The notes: generated by a model from the sequence alone, not told the origin. Shown: positions 8,327 to 18,386, numbered from the stretch's first letter. The stretch: DNA of 64,000 bases from Candidatus Sulfotelmatobacter sp. (GCA_025462865.1 JAOAPI010000101.1:1-64000), one strand, 5' to 3'. A program made the numbers and translations.

Positions 8327-11300
8327 ATGCGGCATACTGCGTTGAGACTTGCTCTCGTTCTCATGATCATGGTTGTTGCGGCGGCGCCTGTGTGGGCGCA
8401 GTGGAACACTCCGACCATTGATGGCTCCATTGCATCCGGCGAATATGGATCGAATAACTCGCTGGGGAATGCGGGCAATACCGGCCAGACGTGGTACATG
8501 ACATGGGATGCGACGAATCTCTACGTCGGGATTGTGAACGCGAATATTAGCGAATCCGCGGTGATTTACGTCGCGGGTAATCCGCAGAATCCGCCTACCT
8601 GTTGCAGCAACGCAGATGGAAATCTGACAGGTTTTAACTACGATGGCACCGATTTCGCCTCGCTGCCCTTCCGCGCGAAATTCGTTACGTATGCCAAGAC
8701 CGATTACCGCGAGTACCGTAACTCGGACGGCGCCGGGGGATGGACCTCGCCCGTTTCCTACTACGGTAGCTATGCAGACAACGGCAGTAACCAGAACACC
8801 CGCGAAGTCGCGATCCCCTGGAACGCCATCACGAGCGGCGGAGGAATACCCTCTACTTTTGTTTTCTTCGGATATCTGACCTCGAGCGGCGGTTACGTCT
8901 ACGGTCAGGTTCCAAACGACAACAACATTGGAGGATTCTCCGGAGCCAGCGCCACTGCGACGCAATACTTCGCCGTGGTGAATACGAACAATGGTACGAG
9001 TACACCGCCGTTTTCGATGGAGCAGCCGGCGGGTTTCAGCGCCTCAGATAAGGCCGGCTTCTACCACAATACATTTGACCCGTTCTATCGCGATCAGGAA
9101 GGCGCCGTTCCCGAGAACACGCAGGTTACGCTGCGCTTTCGCACGCTGCACTCGAGCGGCATTTGGGGTTTGACGCTCCGTGCTTACCTGTTCGACACCG
9201 CGTCGGGCACAACCACGGGGCCGGTCGATACGGCGATGCCGTTTGATCAGAACATCACGCTCAACGGGACCGAATACGACGTTTGGAAAACAAGCCTCAC
9301 GACGCCGTCCGCCCCAACGGTTTTCTACTACAAGTTCAAGATCAATCGGGATACGACCAATGGCTGGTACAGCGACGACTATTTGGATGACAACGACAAC
9401 GTTCACAAAGACGGCACCGGAGCGTCCACCGACGGCGAACCGTTCCCGTCATTTCAGATCACGGTCTACAATCCCGCCTTCACAACACCGGCGTGGCTGC
9501 ATGGCTCAAACGTCTATCACATCCTGCCTGACCGTTTTCGCAATGGCGACCAGACCAACGACTACTGCCGCGCGGGATCGACGACGGGGTGTCCGACCTA
9601 CTATGGCAGCCAGCAGGCTTTCACCTATGGCCAGTGGAATACCCAGATCTGCGATCCTCGCAGTTCTACCTCCGGCTGCTTAGGCGAGTACAGCAACCAG
9701 TTCTACGGCGGCGACCTGCTCGGCATTCAAAACGAATTGGACTACATCCAGTCGTTGGGCATGGACACCATATACATGAATCCGATTTTCTCCGCGCGCT
9801 CGTACCACCGTTACGACACGGACAATTATCTCCACATTGATCCAGCATTGGGCGGAGATAGCGCCTTTGCCTCGCTTGCTACTGAGACGAACCGGCGCGG
9901 CATGCAACTCATCCTCGACGGCGTGTTCAACCACGCATCGTCCGACGGCATGTACTTCGACCGCTACGACCGCAACGGAGGCATAGCTCCTAATATCGGA
10001 GCGTGTCTATCGCTCGGCTCGCAGTGGAGAACCTGGTTCAACTTCACCGACAACAATGTGCCCTGCCAGTCCGCCGACTATATCGGGTGGTTCGGACTCG
10101 ACAGCCTCCCAACCTTCAATCATACGATTGACGGTGTGAAGGACTTCTTCTACCGCGCTCCCGGCAATGTGACCCAACACTGGTACAACCAGGGTGCATC
10201 GGGATGGCGCTTTGATGTCGCCGACGACGGCAACTTCCCCCACTCCTGGTGGGTCGACTATCGCACTTACGCCAAGTCCTACAACAATAACGGCCCGCTG
10301 ATCGGCGAGATCTGGCCCAATGCAAGCCAGTGGCTGGCTGGCGACCAGATGGACGCAGTGATGAACTATCGCTTCCGCAAGAACATTACTGGGTTCGTGC
10401 GGAACGCCGAATGGCACGACGACAACAATAACGGCACGAATGACATCCCGGGACTTACGCCAAGCCAGTTCGACAACGCTATACGCGCGGTGCGGGATGA
10501 CTATCCTCCGCAGGCCACCGCCGCGATGTTGAACTTGCTGGATTCGCATGATGTGAATCGAGCACTGTACGTGATGACAGAGAGCGGCGACACGGGCCTG
10601 GTTCAGGCCACGGAGCGGCTTCAATTGGCGGCGCTGTTCCAGTTCACCTACATCGGTGCACCGATGGTGTATTACGGCGACGAGGTCGCTGTGAACTCAC
10701 CTTCTCTGGCCAGCAGCGGCAATGGGCCGCTCGGCGATCCCTATACGCGACCGCCGTACCCGTGGACCGACCAGCCGGGCGATCCCAGTATCTACGGACC
10801 GCCGAATGCCAATGTACAGTCGTACTACACGACGCTGGCGCACCTGCGCAAACAATATCCGGCGCTACGGGACGGTTCGTTTATCACACTCTTGACCGGC
10901 GACACGCAAGAGGCAACAAGTGCGTCGAACACGTACGCCTATGCGCGTGTGCTCAATGGCTACGAAACAGCGCTGGTCGCGCTGAACAATGGCTCAGCCA
11001 GCAACGCAGCAACCATCCCGGTGGGCGGCCTGTTCAATGAAGGCTCGCAATTGCAAGACGCCATCAGCGGTGCGACGTACTCCGTGAGCGGAGGCAACGT
11101 GGCGCTTACACTCGCAGCCGACACGGGAGTCGTGCTGCTGCCTGCGCCAGTGAATGTGGATCTCATAGCGCCGGTGGGGTCGATCAGCACGAACCCTTCG
11201 GCCAACGGAAACGGCTGGATCAACTCGAGTCCGGTTAGCGTAAATCTGAGCGCCACCGATGCCGGCAGCGGCGTCCAACAACTACGTTATTGGATCAACA

Positions 11301-11788
11301 ATGGTCAGGTGACGGTAGTCGCGGGAAGCAGCGCCTCGACGCAAATTAGCGGTGAGGGCGCGAACACCGTGAACCTGCGTGCACTCGACAACGCTGGCAA
11401 TATCAGCTCGCTGGTGAGCCAGCCGGTAAAAATCGACCTTACGCCTCCAGCAGTGAACGTCTCCGCCAGTCCGTCGTCGATCTGGCCACCGAACGGCAAG
11501 ATGGTTACTGTCACTGTTTCCGGCAGCATCACGGATAACTTGTCAGGGGTTGACACCAGCATCGCCACCTTTGCGGTGGTGGACGAATATGGCATTGTTA
11601 ATCCGAATGGTCGAGTAACGTTGGGACCTGGTGGAAGCTACACGTTCACAGTCTCACTTCAGGCGTCACGAAATGGAAGCGACAAGGACGGTAGACAGTA
11701 CGTGATCACTGTTAGCGCCAAGGATTTGGCCGGCAACCTCGGTTCGGCAGCGACTACTATCACCGTACCCCACGACCAGGTGCATTAG
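8327..11788 (+). CDS. Secreted multidomain GH13 alpha-amylase/neopullulanase-like enzyme
   Basis: A glycoside hydrolase acting on alpha-1,4 (possibly 1,6) glucans outside the cytoplasm, 1153 residues. A signal peptide ends near VWAQ (residue 25). The N-terminal 200 residues resemble a DOMON/CBM9-type sugar-binding sandwich. Next comes an Ig-like N-domain of neopullulanases, then the GH13 barrel. The barrel shows YHILPDRF, DGVFNH (region I, near 9916), GWRFDVADD with the nucleophile Asp (10,203), IGEIW with the acid Glu (10,300) and LLDSHD (10,538). A beta domain and two Ig-like domains with DNAGN/DLAGN turns follow. ATG 8327 is chosen because the signal peptide starts there; the in-frame TTG at 8294 adds 11 unlikely residues. 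Confidence 0.93.
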   Translation: MRHTALRLALVLMIMVVAAAPVWAQWNTPTIDGSIASGEYGSNNSLGNAGNTGQTWYMTWDATNLYVGIVNANISESAVIYVAGNPQNPPTCCSNADGNLTGFNYDGTDFASLPFRAKFVTYAKTDYREYRNSDGAGGWTSPVSYYGSYADNGSNQNTREVAIPWNAITSGGGIPSTFVFFGYLTSSGGYVYGQVPNDNNIGGFSGASATATQYFAVVNTNNGTSTPPFSMEQPAGFSASDKAGFYHNTFDPFYRDQEGAVPENTQVTLRFRTLHSSGIWGLTLRAYLFDTASGTTTGPVDTAMPFDQNITLNGTEYDVWKTSLTTPSAPTVFYYKFKINRDTTNGWYSDDYLDDNDNVHKDGTGASTDGEPFPSFQITVYNPAFTTPAWLHGSNVYHILPDRFRNGDQTNDYCRAGSTTGCPTYYGSQQAFTYGQWNTQICDPRSSTSGCLGEYSNQFYGGDLLGIQNELDYIQSLGMDTIYMNPIFSARSYHRYDTDNYLHIDPALGGDSAFASLATETNRRGMQLILDGVFNHASSDGMYFDRYDRNGGIAPNIGACLSLGSQWRTWFNFTDNNVPCQSADYIGWFGLDSLPTFNHTIDGVKDFFYRAPGNVTQHWYNQGASGWRFDVADDGNFPHSWWVDYRTYAKSYNNNGPLIGEIWPNASQWLAGDQMDAVMNYRFRKNITGFVRNAEWHDDNNNGTNDIPGLTPSQFDNAIRAVRDDYPPQATAAMLNLLDSHDVNRALYVMTESGDTGLVQATERLQLAALFQFTYIGAPMVYYGDEVAVNSPSLASSGNGPLGDPYTRPPYPWTDQPGDPSIYGPPNANVQSYYTTLAHLRKQYPALRDGSFITLLTGDTQEATSASNTYAYARVLNGYETALVALNNGSASNAATIPVGGLFNEGSQLQDAISGATYSVSGGNVALTLAADTGVVLLPAPVNVDLIAPVGSISTNPSANGNGWINSSPVSVNLSATDAGSGVQQLRYWINNGQVTVVAGSSASTQISGEGANTVNLRALDNAGNISSLVSQPVKIDLTPPAVNVSASPSSIWPPNGKMVTVTVSGSITDNLSGVDTSIATFAVVDEYGIVNPNGRVTLGPGGSYTFTVSLQASRNGSDKDGRQYVITVSAKDLAGNLGSAATTITVPHDQVH

Positions 11789-11958
11789 AAAGCTAACGGG
11801 CCGAGTTGTGGCTCTACGCGGAAGACTCCTGGAGTACTTCCCGATAGCTTGGAACACCGTGGAAGGACGGGTTGCGGTCGTCGCGGGAGCACTTGCGGGT
11901 TCCTCTCATTTGCGAATGAAGGAGTCGCGGCCATGAAGTGGGAGGTGCTGCGATTGAG

Positions 11959-12183
11959 ATGAATGCTCTGACGATCTTCGGCCTCTTCGCAGTCACCGCA
12001 ATGCTGATCTTCTATGCGCTGGAGAAACGCAGTTCGTGGTTCGTCTTGGCATTCTCGTTTTCCTGCTTGCTGGGATCGGCATACGGATTTCTGCAGGGGG
12101 CTTGGCCGTTTGGCTTGCTAGAGGCTGCGTGGGCAGTCGTCGCTGCTCGGCGATGGTGGTTGCTTAAGAATTTCAATAGATGA
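11959..12183 (+). CDS. Small conserved membrane protein
   Basis: A 74-residue protein with two to three hydrophobic segments: residues 1-18, 25-45 and 48-62. It has a FYALEKRSSWF turn and a GFLQGAWPFGLLEAAWAVVA stretch. Similar short proteins occur widely in soil Proteobacteria and Acidobacteria, without known function. ATG 11959 follows GGGAGG at 12-nt spacing; a GTG 21 nt upstream is the alternative. The next gene is a second small protein about 60 bp downstream. Confidence 0.65.
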   Translation: MNALTIFGLFAVTAMLIFYALEKRSSWFVLAFSFSCLLGSAYGFLQGAWPFGLLEAAWAVVAARRWWLLKNFNR

Positions 12184-12240
12184 CGACAGGGGGTTTACTT
12201 AAGTCGTATGCCGAGGCGTTCGTCAAGAGCAGGAGGAACG

Positions 12241-12471
12241 ATGGCGACAGACGATTTAGGCCGCCGCTTTGATGAGATATTGGCCGATAAAACCGAGGGC
12301 TCAAATATCCACGATTTCGCGCTTCGTAGAGCTGTCGCTTCTCTCGGAAAGTCAGTCATCCGGCTGGATGCGTCGAGCACAAGGTTGTGGAGGGTGAATA
12401 TTGCTCTTACCGCTGTCATGCTCTTCCTAGCCTTAATCCAGGTGTGCCTTATGCTTCGAGGAAAGCTATGA
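12241..12471 (+). CDS. Small protein with C-terminal membrane anchor (unknown)
   Basis: A 76-residue protein of unknown function. The first 50 residues are soluble and helical (MATDDLGRRFDEIL...), and the last 20 form one hydrophobic helix ending in RGKL. This is a tail-anchored layout with the bulk in the cytoplasm. The start at 12241 is fixed by a strong AGGAGG site nine bases upstream; the ATG at 12208 lacks one. I do not recognise a family. Confidence 0.6.
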   Translation: MATDDLGRRFDEILADKTEGSNIHDFALRRAVASLGKSVIRLDASSTRLWRVNIALTAVMLFLALIQVCLMLRGKL

Positions 12472-12666
12472 GCTTTTCGGCGTGTGGCGTGCCGCTGCGA
12501 CCACTTGCACTGATGCGCTTCTGTCCCAGGATCAGGCAATTCTAGAATCGGTGGCCATTCGGAAGTTGAAAAACCGAGAGCAGAAGCTCCTCTTTGAGCC
12601 TCGGACCCTGCTCGCACGAAAGGGTCGTTGGACTGCTCAGGACTTACACCGCCCAAGAGCGCCGTT

Positions 12667-14157
12667 TCAGCCCCGTTGCAACAACGGCCTTAGCTCCCGG
12701 ATGTCTTTCACTTTGTCGAGTTGGAGCATGCGCTCGATCAACTTCGAACAATCCGCGGCTCCCAGCACCGGCGTCATCAGGTCGCGTGCTTTCGCAACTA
12801 CTTCTTCGCGTGGCATTGGATTGTCAGGCGTCCCACGAACCGCGTCGACCCGCTCGCTGAGCTGCGTCCCGTCCTTCAAAGTAACTTCAACGATCGCGAC
12901 TCGCACCGGAATAAGTTTTTCCAGCGCTTCGTCCGGCACAAGCTCCACCTTGGCGCGCACGGCGAGCACCGCTGGATCCTGCATCCGCGCTTTGTCGTGC
13001 GCCGCGCGGAAGTTGACAGTCTTGTCTAGCACCATGATGGCCACCAGATGCTGCAGACAAATATCCGGCATGTCGCGGTTATTGACCGTGTAGGCGGCGC
13101 TGGTGGCGGCGCGTACCACGACTTTCTGCACCTGATCCGCTTCAAAGGGATGCTTCTTCCGCATATTATCCAACGCATCCAGCGGCGCCTGGATCGGACC
13201 TCCCGTCGTCCACTTCTTCAGCGTCGTCAGCACCACTTCGTAACGCTCACCAAGCTCATTGATCAGCGCGGCCGGATCGGCCTTCGCGTTGTAGGATTCG
13301 ACGAAATTGTTCGGACCGGCGAGAACATCGTTGACCCCACTCCATCCCGAATGAACAACCAACGCGGCGGTCACTCCATTGCGCGCGCCCATGCCTCCGA
13401 ACACGAAAGCCTTCTCGATGTGCTCAGTGTCGCGCCGCCACGCCCCGATGCCCGCGCCCGCCTGCTGCGCTGCGTAGTCCAGAAGCCAGCGCATCTGCTG
13501 GGCATTTAAACTGGCAGCGCACCCAGCGGCGGCCGCCGCGCCCATGGTTCCGACTAGATTATGTGTTTCTTTCATACCCGGACCAATGGTCTTCATGCAA
13601 CGCATGCAGATGTCATACCCCAGGGCCACGGCTCGCATGAAATGCGCGCCGCTGATGCCGAACTGCTCGCCCACGGCCAGCGCTGCTGGAACCACCGCGC
13701 AGCCGGGATGCGCTCCTCCCGCGGTGTAATCGTCGTCGCTTTCGTCAGAGTGAGCCAGTTGCCCGTTCGCCAAGGCCGCCTCGATCGGTCCGCACAGAAC
13801 TTTCGAAGCCACCACCGTCGCGATTTTCTCTCCCCCGTAGTTCCGGGCGAACTTGATCGCTTCGCGTCCGGGAAGAAGGTCGGAGCCGGAGACCATGGCT
13901 GCCACCGTATCAAGGATATGGTGCTCCGTTTCCCGTAGCGCCTTCTCCGGCAATTCGCGATTGCGAGCCTCCGTCATGTAGGCGCTGAGCTTCTCCATAA
14001 CCGGGCTGATCTCGGCTGCGGCCCACGCCGTCACCCGCGACAATGCTCCCGCGGCAATGATCCAGGCTGTATTCCGCAGCCAGCCGCGCCGGGTCAGTCC
14101 CAAGAATCCCTTACTCGACGGCGTATCCGCGCTCTGATCGTTTTTCATGGGCTTCAT
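12667..14157 (-). CDS. Exported MmgE/PrpD family protein
   Basis: This belongs to the MmgE/PrpD fold, which includes 2-methylcitrate dehydratase and cis-aconitate decarboxylase. At 496 residues it is longer than cytoplasmic PrpD because of a Tat-type leader: LTRRGWLRNTAWIIAAGALS followed by AWAAA near residue 48. Core motifs include HHILDTVAAMVSGSDLLPGR, the active-site-type region AHSDESDDDYTAGGAHPGCAVVPAALAVGE, and LGYDICMRC. An exported member suggests a non-TCA substrate, which cannot be named. ATG 14157 follows GAGGAGA; the GTG at 14181 is less likely. It lies downstream of the beta-propeller gene on the same strand, separated by a hairpin. Confidence 0.88.
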   Translation of the reverse strand: MKPMKNDQSADTPSSKGFLGLTRRGWLRNTAWIIAAGALSRVTAWAAAEISPVMEKLSAYMTEARNRELPEKALRETEHHILDTVAAMVSGSDLLPGREAIKFARNYGGEKIATVVASKVLCGPIEAALANGQLAHSDESDDDYTAGGAHPGCAVVPAALAVGEQFGISGAHFMRAVALGYDICMRCMKTIGPGMKETHNLVGTMGAAAAAGCAASLNAQQMRWLLDYAAQQAGAGIGAWRRDTEHIEKAFVFGGMGARNGVTAALVVHSGWSGVNDVLAGPNNFVESYNAKADPAALINELGERYEVVLTTLKKWTTGGPIQAPLDALDNMRKKHPFEADQVQKVVVRAATSAAYTVNNRDMPDICLQHLVAIMVLDKTVNFRAAHDKARMQDPAVLAVRAKVELVPDEALEKLIPVRVAIVEVTLKDGTQLSERVDAVRGTPDNPMPREEVVAKARDLMTPVLGAADCSKLIERMLQLDKVKDIRELRPLLQRG

Positions 14158-14196
14158 AGATATTTGTCTCCTCGATTGCACTATCGGGCAGGGAAC

Positions 14197-14229
14197 ATAA
14201 GCGGGCGGTTCCTGAACCGCCCCGCTTAT
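14197..14229. repeat. Strong hairpin between prpD-like and propeller genes
   Basis: The arms AAGCGGGCGGTTC and GAACCGCCCCGCTT pair around a 2-nt centre with a single bulge. There is no T-run on either side, so it is not a standard intrinsic terminator. It could be a stability element or a transcription pause site between two minus-strand genes. Confidence 0.55.
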
Positions 14230-14260
14230 CGCAACATGTTTCGCTGGTGTCTGGTGTCTT

Positions 14261-15310
14261 TTACTTTCCGTAGATTAGAAGATGTGCCGTTCCCGAAATC
14301 GCCGGACGCTTCCCCTTCGCGCCAGCAGGACCAAAATCAGATGTGCTCAGGAACAGGTTGTGGGTCTTTGGATCGATGGCCATGGTCTTGGCGCCATACT
14401 CCGTATTAATAGTCTCCACTGCGCTGAGTTTGTCAGCCGAGTCTTCGTGAAAGACGTGGATTTTCCCTGCGCGGCTCGAGGAAAACACCATGCCGGAGTC
14501 GGGATCAAAGACGTTCGAGTCCACTCCTTCGCTGATCGGGAGCGACTGAAGAACTTTACCGCTATCAACATCCAACATCACCAGCATTGCCGGCCCCCGG
14601 CCCGCCGAAAATAGCCGCCCGTGTTCCCGGTCCAGCGCTATCGCAACGGGCTCACCCGCCGGGGATACCTTCCAGCGCGATCTTACCGTGAGCGACTTCG
14701 TGTCGATGACCGCCACTTCGTTGGTCTCGGCAATGTTGTCGTAAACGATGCCGTTACCGTCGGGAACCGCCTGCTCCGGGGCGCCGCCCAGGTCCAGCGC
14801 CTTTACGACGGTTTCTTTCGCCGGATCGATGATGGTGGAATTCTTGCTGTCGCCGTTAAAAGTGAAGATCAGCTTGGAGGCTGGGTCGTACAAAATCGCG
14901 TCTGTGTCCGGATAGCTTTTGATTTCGCCCGTCTTCTTAAGCGTTTTCAAATCGAATACGACAACGCTGGCGGCTTCGCCGTCGGTGATGAATCCCTTGC
15001 CCAACTCCGGCACCAGCGCGACTCCGTGACACCGTTTAAGGCCGGAAATAGTGCCCAGAACCGAGAAGTTATCGGCATCCAGGATTTTGAACTCTGAACC
15101 GTGGCTCACGTAGATGCGGCGCGCATCGGCGTCAACGGTAATGTAGTCGAAGTACTCCGCGCCACCCGCGGCCTTTCCCAAAGGAACTTTCTTGACCAGG
15201 TGGTAACCGCTCGCCGGCGGAGCTGCCATCGCAACTACCCCGCAGAATATGAATAAGGTGCAAACCGCAAGCCTGCACATGCTCGAAACTCTCATGCTCG
15301 AAAGTGTCAT
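14261..15310 (-). CDS. Exported YVTN/YncE-like beta-propeller protein
   Basis: A 349-residue secreted protein built of repeated beta-propeller blades. A signal peptide ends near VAMAAPP (about residue 30). Repeats have the YncE-type pattern, for example DYITVDADARRIYVSHGSEF, ILYDPASKLIFTFNGDSK, VAIALDREHGRLFSAGRGP and MAIDPKTHNLFLSTSDFGP, giving six or seven blades. Such proteins bind ligands or partners in the periplasm; no catalytic motif is visible. It precedes the exported PrpD-like gene on the same strand, with only a hairpin between them, so a shared role is possible but unproven. GGGAAGG lies upstream of ATG 15310. Confidence 0.85.
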   Translation of the reverse strand: MTLSSMRVSSMCRLAVCTLFIFCGVVAMAAPPASGYHLVKKVPLGKAAGGAEYFDYITVDADARRIYVSHGSEFKILDADNFSVLGTISGLKRCHGVALVPELGKGFITDGEAASVVVFDLKTLKKTGEIKSYPDTDAILYDPASKLIFTFNGDSKNSTIIDPAKETVVKALDLGGAPEQAVPDGNGIVYDNIAETNEVAVIDTKSLTVRSRWKVSPAGEPVAIALDREHGRLFSAGRGPAMLVMLDVDSGKVLQSLPISEGVDSNVFDPDSGMVFSSSRAGKIHVFHEDSADKLSAVETINTEYGAKTMAIDPKTHNLFLSTSDFGPAGAKGKRPAISGTAHLLIYGK

Positions 15311-15579
15311 GGAACCGCCTTCCCTATTTTTGAGAACTTTGTGTGAGGACCTTAGCCAGACCCGTTTGCGCCCGGGCGCATCTCCACTGGCTGAACCGAT
15401 TCGACCAAACCATTCGGGTCACAGGCTTGCCAATAATAGCGATTCCAGATGAAGGATTTCTGAAAGCACGAGGTCGACACCAGTTGCGGCTGCCGTTACC
15501 TCCGTAACGTGCGGCGCTTACCTGATAGATTTAACCTTTCTATGGGCTTACGCCCGAGCTGCGGGTTGAGGAGACCCTT
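15311..15579. other. Gene-free stretch
   Basis: This is the divergent spacer between the propeller gene and the HEAT/PilZ gene. I see no reading frame, RNA or repeat here. It must hold promoters for both directions, but none stands out. Confidence 0.5.
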
Positions 15580-15669
15580 ATCAACAACGCCACCACATTT
15601 CACGCTAACCGGGCAGCCTCCGCACGCGCCTTTGTTCATAGCCTGAACATCCTCATTAAGTACGCGCGC

Positions 15670-18312
15670 ATGTATGGGTACGAACACAAGCGCACGGAAG
15701 GCCAGTTTGAAATCGCCTGGAAGGAACTACAGCAAGGCTTGCCGATCGCTGGAGACGGTGGATTCCTGCTTGGGGTTTCCGACAACATGTTGTTGCTGGA
15801 TGGGGTGCCGCTAGAAACGGGACAGGTTGAGCGCAGTTTCGGTCAGCTCTTAAGTACTGCCGGACTCGCAAGCCTGCACTTTTCGAAAGACGTGACCATC
15901 GAAGACTTCACGCGACTGGTTCGCGCCTTCACGCTGGCCGGGTCCAAAGCACAGGATGTATCCAAGCAGATCAAAGAAGCGCTCAATTCTGGAAACAAGA
16001 AAAGCACGATCAAGATTAATGAAGTTAAGTTTGTGGCGGCCGATCCGCTGACCGGCGATATCAGCGTGGCGGCACAGATCGCTGCGCAAACCTTGGGACC
16101 GGAATTCAAGCAGTGGTTGAACGATCCACAGAAATTGCTGCAGCTTATTGCCGCGGCGGAAGGCGCCAACTCCGGAAGTGCAGGGCAAGCTGGTGGCACT
16201 TCGGTTCCGTTCGGAAGCGTTCCCAACGTGAGTGGGCATTGGGTTGAGGGGCCAGCTCCAGGAGCCGCTACGGGAACGGCGGCGGCGCCAGTGTGGGAAG
16301 GCGGAGTAGTACCTCTGCAGGAAGCAGAAGTTGTTCAGGCAATTCGTCTGCTGACCCGATTCGGCCAGGTGCAGGGCGATCCTAGTATTAGTCCGGAAGC
16401 TCTGCAGAAAGAAGTGGGCGAGACCGATTCGAACACGCGGCTGAACCTTCAACAGTTGCTGGGAAGTCTTGCGGCCAAAGCTACGGCTGAGAAGCAAGAC
16501 GAAGATACGCCGCTGCTGATGAAAGCAGCTGAGCACATGGCAATCCGCTTCGCTCTGGAACGTTATTCCAAAGGCGAAGTGAAAGTGAACGCTGTGCACC
16601 AGATGATGGAGCACATGAGCCGGCAGATGGACTCGCTGCGCCAGATTCTGAAATTACAAGAAGACAAGATGAATAAGGCCGGAATCCTGGTGGAGTCGCA
16701 TGCCGACATCCTGGACCGGATGTTCTGGGCCGAAGTGCCGGAGTCAGGAAAAAAGACGGTACTGCTTTCCAATGAAGCTCCGTGCGTGCCTCCGCGAAAC
16801 CTGCGGCAGTTCCTGGAAGTTTTGCTGGATCGCGATGATAAGAAAACCTCCTCCGAAATTCTAGAGAATTATTCAGGTTGCCTGGGCACAAAGGACACGG
16901 AAGCCCGGCGCAAGACGGCCATTGGGCTGAGCCAGCTGGCCGATCTCTACGCGCGATTAGGTGGCGAAGCAATGGGCGGAGCGATCCGCAAAGTGACCGA
17001 TCAATTGTGCGTGGAGAAAGATCCCGAGCTGCAGAGCTTGCTGAGCGCGGCTTTTGTGCGTCTCAGCCAGGAAGCCAGCGAGGCGAAGAATTACCAGGCG
17101 GTGAATGCGGTATGCGCCGGCATGGAGATGCTGCAACAGCAGCGTCCCATATTGGTGAGCGACCTGCGACCGCGAGTGGGCGTGGAGAACCGAATTCCAG
17201 AGTTCATTGAAGAAGCGTTGCGCGACGAAAAAGTGCCGAACGAACTGCTGATCGTGCTACGGCGTACGTCGCAAACCGGAGCAGAACATCTTGCCGATCG
17301 CTTCTTTCGCTGCATGCGCCGGGATGAATGCGACCGGATGGTCGAGCTTGTAAAAGAAATGGGAACGCCAGCTTTGGCGCAGTTGCGAGAAATTCTCCGA
17401 ACTGGTCAGGCGCGGCAAGCTTCGGCGGTTGTGGGAATATTAAGCCGGCTGGATGTGGGAACACTGCTGGAACTTTTGCCCATGCGCCTGCCGGAATGGA
17501 ATCGCTTCTACCACGACATCGTCGTTCGCCAGATCGCATACGGCGCCGCAGCGGACCGTGGGCGTACGCTGCTGGAGCTGGCAGAGGTGCTGGATTCGGT
17601 GGTGCTGCCTGAGGCCATTGACGAGATTGGGATGAGCGGTGATCTCACGGCGGCGCCGCCGCTGCTCGCTATGGGCCGGCCGGGCGAAGCGGCCTCCCGT
17701 TCTCCGTTTGTGCAACTGAAGGCCATCGAGTCCCTTGGGAGGCTTCGGGATACGGAAGGCCTGACGCTTTTGCGCGAGATTGTAGAAGCGAAGAAAACAT
17801 TCGGATGGACTCATCACCGCGAGCTGAGAATTGCAGCGGCGCAGTCTCTCTCCAAGACCGACCCCCGCTACAGCAGCCAGATTCTTGCCGATAGCGGCAT
17901 CGAACCGGCGGAGCTGGCAATTGCGCCTTTGGATACCGCTCCGGCGTGCCCCTGGGTACGGCAGCGGCGCTACGAACGAATGGTGCTGGCGCGTGCGGTC
18001 AGCGCTACGATTGGCAGCTCGTGGGGAAAGTCCCGCATTCTGATCCGCGAATTGAGTCTGGGCGGTGGCATGGGGACGAAGGAAGACAACCTGCGAATCG
18101 GCAGCGAAGCAGACCTGGAAATCTCCTTGGGAATGCGGACGAAAATCCGGGCGCATGTGCTACTACGCCGGGCGCGGGTGAACGAAGTGGGATTTGAGAT
18201 TGTGAGTACGGATCTGGAAAGCCGCTATCGTTTGCGGCGATTGCTGGTGGAGGCCATCAACCGCGCTCCCAAACAAAGTGATCCGCAGTGGAGCGGGCAG
18301 CGGAAACTTTAG
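15670..18312 (+). CDS. HEAT-repeat protein with C-terminal PilZ-like domain
   Basis: A large cytoplasmic protein (880 residues from ATG 15670). The middle and C-terminal half is helical and HEAT-like, e.g. QLKAIESLGRLRDTEGLTLL followed by RELRIAAAQSLSKTDP near 700-730. The last 100 residues fold like PilZ: RRYER (an RxxxR pattern) then ELSLGGG, where Glu replaces the usual Asp/Asn of the c-di-GMP motif. A Gly/Ala/Pro linker lies near 190-215. The coding frame clearly continues upstream for 30 codons (to 15580) with coding-like composition. No ATG, GTG or TTG is present there, only an ATC six nt after GAGGAG. True translation therefore probably starts at 15580. The role may be signalling; no partner gene is adjacent. 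Confidence 0.8.
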   Translation: MYGYEHKRTEGQFEIAWKELQQGLPIAGDGGFLLGVSDNMLLLDGVPLETGQVERSFGQLLSTAGLASLHFSKDVTIEDFTRLVRAFTLAGSKAQDVSKQIKEALNSGNKKSTIKINEVKFVAADPLTGDISVAAQIAAQTLGPEFKQWLNDPQKLLQLIAAAEGANSGSAGQAGGTSVPFGSVPNVSGHWVEGPAPGAATGTAAAPVWEGGVVPLQEAEVVQAIRLLTRFGQVQGDPSISPEALQKEVGETDSNTRLNLQQLLGSLAAKATAEKQDEDTPLLMKAAEHMAIRFALERYSKGEVKVNAVHQMMEHMSRQMDSLRQILKLQEDKMNKAGILVESHADILDRMFWAEVPESGKKTVLLSNEAPCVPPRNLRQFLEVLLDRDDKKTSSEILENYSGCLGTKDTEARRKTAIGLSQLADLYARLGGEAMGGAIRKVTDQLCVEKDPELQSLLSAAFVRLSQEASEAKNYQAVNAVCAGMEMLQQQRPILVSDLRPRVGVENRIPEFIEEALRDEKVPNELLIVLRRTSQTGAEHLADRFFRCMRRDECDRMVELVKEMGTPALAQLREILRTGQARQASAVVGILSRLDVGTLLELLPMRLPEWNRFYHDIVVRQIAYGAAADRGRTLLELAEVLDSVVLPEAIDEIGMSGDLTAAPPLLAMGRPGEAASRSPFVQLKAIESLGRLRDTEGLTLLREIVEAKKTFGWTHHRELRIAAAQSLSKTDPRYSSQILADSGIEPAELAIAPLDTAPACPWVRQRRYERMVLARAVSATIGSSWGKSRILIRELSLGGGMGTKEDNLRIGSEADLEISLGMRTKIRAHVLLRRARVNEVGFEIVSTDLESRYRLRRLLVEAINRAPKQSDPQWSGQRKL

Positions 18313-18336
18313 ATAGTCTACAAGTTGAGAGAAAAC

Positions 18337-18372
18337 TAAAGCCTCTGTCCGCAAATGCGAATAGAGGCTTTA
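18337..18372. terminator. Bidirectional terminator
   Basis: The perfect 10-bp arms TAAAGCCTCT and AGAGGCTTTA enclose a second small stem (CGCA/TGCG). It sits between the convergent HEAT/PilZ gene and atpE. On the minus strand the stem is followed by a T-rich tract (TTTAGTTTTC), so it mainly ends the nuo-atp transcript. Confidence 0.8.
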
Positions 18373-18386
18373 TCCTTGCGCGAAAT

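Noticed and set aside
14197-14229. Intrinsic terminator after the propeller gene
   Set aside because: The stem is strong, but no T-run follows in either direction, so it is listed only as a hairpin.
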